Shown here piece after piece: positions 61,188 to 64,000 of a DNA stretch of 64,000 bases. The translations under genes and the position numbers were made by a program. Origin of the DNA: Clostridia bacterium (lineage in GTDB: Bacteria > Bacillota > Clostridia > Oscillospirales > CAG-272); assembly GCA_017473865.1 (NCBI GenBank), contig JAFUJB010000002.1, forward strand, positions 27,403-91,402, in the 5' to 3' direction. The notes beneath the pieces are model-generated. The model was not told where the DNA came from, did no database searches, and saw only the letters and a program-made list of their open reading frames with translations. The stretch's first letter is position 1. Each line of letters starts with the position of its first letter.

Positions 61188-61460
61188 AAGGCGGCAACGC
61201 CGCACAACCCCGCTTTTTTGAAAAAAAGCTTGGCAAAAAACTTGCAACTTTGGTTTGTAGAAGACGTAACGTGCTTGACACACCGGTTGTTTTTTCGGGT
61301 CTTCGAGGGCGCCGCCCCCTGCAATTTTACAGAATCTGTTATGAAAAGTTTTTGCGGTTTCAAAAGGGGCTTTTTTCAAAAAGCCTCTTTTGTGTGGGTT
61401 CGGGAGCGAAGCTCCTGACATAATATGCCTTTCCTGGAAAACGCGGAAGCGTTTTCTTTT
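61188..61460. repeat. Mosaic hairpin repeat, inverted relative to the one at 2861
   Basis: Read on the minus strand this shows the same modules in the same order as 2943-3150: GAAAACGC/GCGTTTTC hairpin, GGAAAGGCA, the GGAGC-TTCG-CTCC hairpin, ACCCACACAAAAG, a paired poly-A/T stem and CAAAAACTTTTC. 31 bases (61387-61417) are identical to 3064-3094. It also holds GGCGGCAACGCCGC near 61191. The inverted CGCTCGACAG ends are not seen, so it is an internal fragment or a diverged member. Confidence 0.7.
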
Positions 61461-61528
61461 TTTCATTTTAATCAAAAATTAACTTGAAATAATAAATTAT
61501 ATATGATATAATAAAAACTCAATAATTT

Positions 61529-61614
61529 GCCTGCATAGTTAAATGGATATAAGGTTTGCGACCTGTTGACAAAATCGGAGATTTTGAACAGGTGCCCGAA
61601 ACCTTGATACTCGC
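61529..61614 (+). other. tRNA-like 5' fragment followed by a long hairpin
   Basis: GCCTGCATAGTTAAATGGAT looks like an acceptor strand and D-arm. Instead of an anticodon arm it runs into nested pairs: GGTTT/AAACC, ACCTGTT/AACAGGT and CAAAATC/GATTTTG around GGA. No T-arm or CCA follows, so it is not a working tRNA. Confidence 0.45.
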
Positions 61615-61672
61615 TTTACTCGTATGAACAAACCGAGTGAAGAATCCGTAAGCAATTACAACTGCATAAAAC

Positions 61673-61715
61673 GCCTGCATAGTTAAATGGATATAACAAA
61701 CCCCTCCTAAGTGTG
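61673..61715 (+). pseudogene. tRNA-Arg(CCU)-like 5' half
   Basis: It repeats GCCTGCATAGTTAAATGGAT and keeps a GTTA/TAAC D-stem, then CTCCTAA as in the intact tRNA-Arg(CCU) anticodon loop 95 bp downstream. The anticodon stem is degenerate and no T-arm follows, only a TTGCCTTT/AAAGGCAA hairpin. Its 5' half is not a copy of the intact gene, so it derives from another tRNA-Arg. Confidence 0.5.
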
Positions 61716-61776
61716 TGTTTTAACGCTTGCCTTTGCAAAAAGGCAAATGGTAATCTGTTTGAACTGTATCGTATAT

Positions 61777-61853
61777 GCGCTTGTACCTCAGCAGGATAGA
61801 GGGTCCGCCTCCTAAGCGGAACGCCCCCGGTTCGAATCCGGGCAAGCGCGCCA
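61777..61853 (+). tRNA. tRNA-Arg (anticodon CCU)
   Basis: 77 bases with encoded CCA. The acceptor GCGCTTG pairs with CAAGCGC. The anticodon stem is CCGC/GCGG with loop CTCCTAA, giving CCU for AGG codons. The T-arm is CCCGG-TTCGAAT-CCGGG. All arms pair well. Confidence 0.95.
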
Positions 61854-61891
61854 AAAAGTGCCGAAAACACAGTGTTTTCGGCACTTTTACT
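61854..61891 (+). terminator. Terminator of tRNA-Arg
   Basis: AAAAGTGCCGAAAACAC pairs with GTGTTTTCGGCACTTTT, directly after the CCA. Confidence 0.85.
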
Positions 61892-61983
61892 TTTTATTTC
61901 TCAATCATTTTTCTTGAGTGAGTTTTATTGTTTTTGGGGAGCAAATCAAAATTGAACTTTTACCGTTCCCCGACCTAAATCTT

Positions 61984-62058
61984 GCTAATTGCGATTAGCA
62001 GAAAATCGCCGTTTTGCTAATTGTCTGCTAATCAAATTTTTAGTAAAATTCTGCTAAT
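61984..62058. repeat. Cluster of five GCTAAT/ATTAGC motifs
   Basis: GCTAAT at 61984, 62016, 62027 and 62053 and ATTAGC at 61994; the first two form the dyad GCTAAT-TGCG-ATTAGC. It lies past the end of the LysR gene and after the tRNA terminator. I see no gene or promoter that it would serve. Confidence 0.5.
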
Positions 62059-62103
62059 TTGAGCAGGCGTATGTTCCATCCATATTTTTTAGTATATCAG
62101 CAA

Positions 62104-62970
62104 TTATCTATACTGCAAATATTCAATAAACCGTTTCACCGCAAGTGAGGCTGTTTTCTTGTTTCTCAGAGCAAGTCCGATATTACGGTATGCAGGAACA
62201 TTAAGCTCTTTTGCAAGAATTCTATATGGTACACGCTTTAATATCAGTTCGGGAAGTATCGCAATACCGAGACCGCTTTCCACCATAGACATTACCGCAT
62301 AATCATCCCAAGTGGTAAATTTAACATTTGGGGTTAGATTATTACGCTCAAAGATTTCGGAGATTTCTGCCTTTGCACCCTTTTCAAGAAGCATAAATGG
62401 CTCATCACAAAGAGCAGCTACGGGAAATCTATCGCATTCCTTTAGTGGATGATTTTCAGGGATGATCGCCATCAGTTTATCTTTCTCTAAGAAGATGGTT
62501 TCAAAATCGGGGTGTGTCGGTAAACGCAAAAATCCACAATCTACTCTGCCCGTGTGTATCCATTCTTCAATCTCGGTATAGTCACCGAGCAGAAGTTCAT
62601 AGTCGATGTTGGGGTAGTCCTTTTGAAATTCTTTTATAATGTTCGGTAGCCAATGAGTAGCCACGCTTGAAAATGTACCAATGCGGATAAGTCCCGATTG
62701 CAGACCATTCAGTTCATCCACCTGCATTTTCAGCTTATAAAAATCGGCACAAAGGTTTTGTGCGTATGGTAACAACTTCATTCCGTCACTTGTAGGCTTA
62801 ACACCGTACTTGCTTCGTTCAAGAAGCGTTACACCCCATTCTTTTTCAAGATCGGCTATCATTCTGCTGATGCCCGATTGTGTGTAGTTTAATATCTCCG
62901 CCGTTTTTGTAAAGCTGCCGTATTCCACCGTTTTTACAAACGAGAGATATTTTTGCAAATTCATATCCAT
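62104..62970 (-). CDS. LysR family transcriptional regulator
   Basis: 288 residues. The N-terminal winged helix-turn-helix (about 1-62) reads FTKTAEILNYTQSGISRMIADLEKEWGVTLLERS, the LysR signature. The effector domain (about 90-288) follows, with GTFSSVATHWLPNIIKEFQKDYP. It is divergent from the EamA gene, the common arrangement where the regulator controls the exporter, and a dyad lies between them. ATG 62970 has a GGTACTC(TT) stretch but no strong ribosome site. Confidence 0.93.
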   Translation of the reverse strand: MDMNLQKYLSFVKTVEYGSFTKTAEILNYTQSGISRMIADLEKEWGVTLLERSKYGVKPTSDGMKLLPYAQNLCADFYKLKMQVDELNGLQSGLIRIGTFSSVATHWLPNIIKEFQKDYPNIDYELLLGDYTEIEEWIHTGRVDCGFLRLPTHPDFETIFLEKDKLMAIIPENHPLKECDRFPVAALCDEPFMLLEKGAKAEISEIFERNNLTPNVKFTTWDDYAVMSMVESGLGIAILPELILKRVPYRILAKELNVPAYRNIGLALRNKKTASLAVKRFIEYLQYR

Positions 62971-62989
62971 AAAGAGTACCTATTCTAAA

Positions 62990-63010
62990 TTGTGATTTTG
63001 AACATTACAA
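62990..63010. promoter_or_regulatory. Probable LysR-type operator
   Basis: TTGTGAT, seven bases, ATTACAA: a 7-bp dyad with one mismatch that fits the T-N11-A type. It lies between the divergent regulator and transporter, next to the transporter -35. Confidence 0.55.
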
Positions 63011-63014
63011 ACAT

Positions 63015-63042
63015 TTGCTTTTGTTATGCTTGATATTATGAT
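63015..63042 (+). promoter_or_regulatory. SigA-type promoter of the EamA gene
   Basis: TTGCTT, 16-bp spacer, TATGAT, ending 34 bp before ATG 63077. Confidence 0.5.
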
Positions 63043-63076
63043 ATACTATTTTCAGTTCAAATACAAGAGGTATCGT

Positions 63077-63955
63077 ATGAATAATAAGGCATTTTTCAAA
63101 TACATATTTGCTCTGCTTCTGTTTGGCTCAAACGGCATTGTTGCGAGTTTTATTGATTTAAGCAGTCAGAACATTGTGCTGCTTCGTACTCTGGTAGGTA
63201 GTATCCTGCTGATTGCTATTTTCTTTATCAGCGGTGGAAAACTAACTTTTTATAAAAACAAAAAGCAGTTTTTGTTTCTTGCGGTATCGAGTATAGCAAT
63301 GGGAACAAGTTGGATGTTCCTATACGAAGCATACGCTCGAATCGGCGTCAGTATCGCTTCACTTTTATATTACTGCGGTCCGGTTATCGTAATGGCTTTA
63401 TCACCTTTTCTGTTCAAGGAACGGCTCACAGTAAATAAAGTGCTCAGTTTTCTTGCGGTGCTAATAGGCGTTATACTTATAAACGGGAACGCCTTTGACG
63501 GCAAGGGTGATCTGTTCGGCATTGCCTGCGGTTTGCTCTCTGCCGTTATGTATGCCTTTATGGTTATCTGCAACAAGAAGGCAAAGGATATTGTTGGACT
63601 TGAAAATTCCACGTTGCAGCTTACCATAGCATTTTTAACAGTAGCGATATTTGTGGGATTAAAACAAGGCTACGCTATGCAGATTGCGCCTACGAGCATA
63701 TTGCCGATTCTTATACTCGGTCTGTTGAATACAGGCACTGGATGCTATTTTTATTTTTCTTCAATCGGCAAACTGAACGTACAGACGGTGGCTATCTGCG
63801 GATATTTAGAGCCGTTGTCCGCAGTGTTGTTCTCGGTAGCATTCTTGAAAGAAACAATGCTACCGTTACAGATTATAGGTGCAGTTCTTATCATCGGCGG
63901 TGCAATGATTGGAGAGTTGGTAAAACCAAAGAGAACAAAAAGCAGTACACAATAA
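63077..63955 (+). CDS. EamA/DMT-superfamily membrane transporter
   Basis: 292 residues from ATG 63077, chosen for the AAGAGGTATC site; the frame opens at 63026 but that covers the promoter. About ten membrane helices in two EamA repeats: LRTLVGSILLIAIFF to VLIGVILINGNAFDG, and FGIACGLLSAVMYAFMVICNKK to IIGAVLIIGGAMIGE. It ends with a basic tail (KPKRTKSS). Such proteins export amino acids or other metabolites; the substrate is unknown. Its partner regulator is the divergent LysR gene. The last 45 bases of the window hold nothing I can name. Confidence 0.92.
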   Translation: MNNKAFFKYIFALLLFGSNGIVASFIDLSSQNIVLLRTLVGSILLIAIFFISGGKLTFYKNKKQFLFLAVSSIAMGTSWMFLYEAYARIGVSIASLLYYCGPVIVMALSPFLFKERLTVNKVLSFLAVLIGVILINGNAFDGKGDLFGIACGLLSAVMYAFMVICNKKAKDIVGLENSTLQLTIAFLTVAIFVGLKQGYAMQIAPTSILPILILGLLNTGTGCYFYFSSIGKLNVQTVAICGYLEPLSAVLFSVAFLKETMLPLQIIGAVLIIGGAMIGELVKPKRTKSSTQ

Positions 63956-64000
63956 TAAACCGAGTGAACAGAAGTTAAATGGCATACTTTCGTAGGAATA

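Noticed and set aside
61529-61853. A tRNA-Arg interrupted by an intron, with the first fragment as 5' exon.
   Set aside because: The intact tRNA has its own full 5' half with a different acceptor sequence, so the upstream pieces cannot be its exon.

Overview
The window looks like a chromosomal segment of an endospore-forming, low-to-mid GC Clostridia species, probably in or near the Oscillospiraceae/Ruminococcaceae. The reasons are PolC-type replicase, SpoIIID, both dipicolinate synthase subunits, HPr kinase, a CIRCE-controlled groESL operon, T-box and cobalamin RNA leaders, near-consensus SigA promoters (many with exactly 17-bp spacing), and the intergenic hairpin repeats seen in that group. 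No phage, IS element, transposase or CRISPR array is visible. Most of the window is housekeeping chromosome.

Layout, 1-20 kb. groL (cut by the window edge) and groS run leftward from a promoter with a CIRCE operator; an AGCS amino-acid/cation symporter diverges from them. A roughly 370-bp MITE-like repeat and an AT-rich Thr-rich lipoprotein gene follow. Next come a transglutaminase-like membrane protein with homoserine dehydrogenase, a Gfo/Idh/MocA dehydrogenase, a CmpB-like membrane protein, and DUF951 plus a large YfhO protein. cinA, a three-gene polar amino-acid ABC transporter, a ClC antiporter with an RCK_C tail, remnants of secreted-protein genes, tRNA-Leu(GAG), spoIIID with a SigE-like promoter, an AraC regulator and a zinc-ribbon membrane protein complete this part.

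Layout, 20-45 kb. The conserved block pyrH-frr-uppS-cdsA-dxr-rseP-ispG-polC joins ribosome recycling, undecaprenyl and phospholipid synthesis, the MEP isoprenoid pathway, membrane proteolysis and replication. Downstream is an unusual esterase/acyltransferase fusion abutting a DUF6320 membrane protein. pfkA and dpaA-dpaB (with a SigK-like promoter) run leftward. miaB-mutS-mutL-tgt runs rightward, pairing tRNA modification with mismatch repair.

Layout, 45-64 kb. This part holds a Na/Pi cotransporter-PhoU protein, two tandem Gfo/Idh/MocA paralogs, hprK, a PDZ membrane protein, a PhoB-type two-component pair, ychF with a DEDDh exonuclease, and a Cys-rich protein with a SigK-like promoter that is probably a spore-coat protein. 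pcrA follows. A cobalamin riboswitch controls a DUF4430 (transcobalamin-like) lipoprotein and an ECF S component. A T-box with a UGG specifier precedes a 12-codon ORF and a solitary trpB. The right end has a second copy of the mosaic repeat, tRNA-Arg-like fragments, an intact tRNA-Arg(CCU), and a divergent LysR/EamA pair.

The best candidates for something little described are the cobalamin-riboswitch DUF4430/ECF pair, the esterase-condensation fusion with DUF6320, the Cys-rich putative coat protein, and the T-box/short ORF/solo trpB arrangement. Nothing here is clearly a wholly new system.
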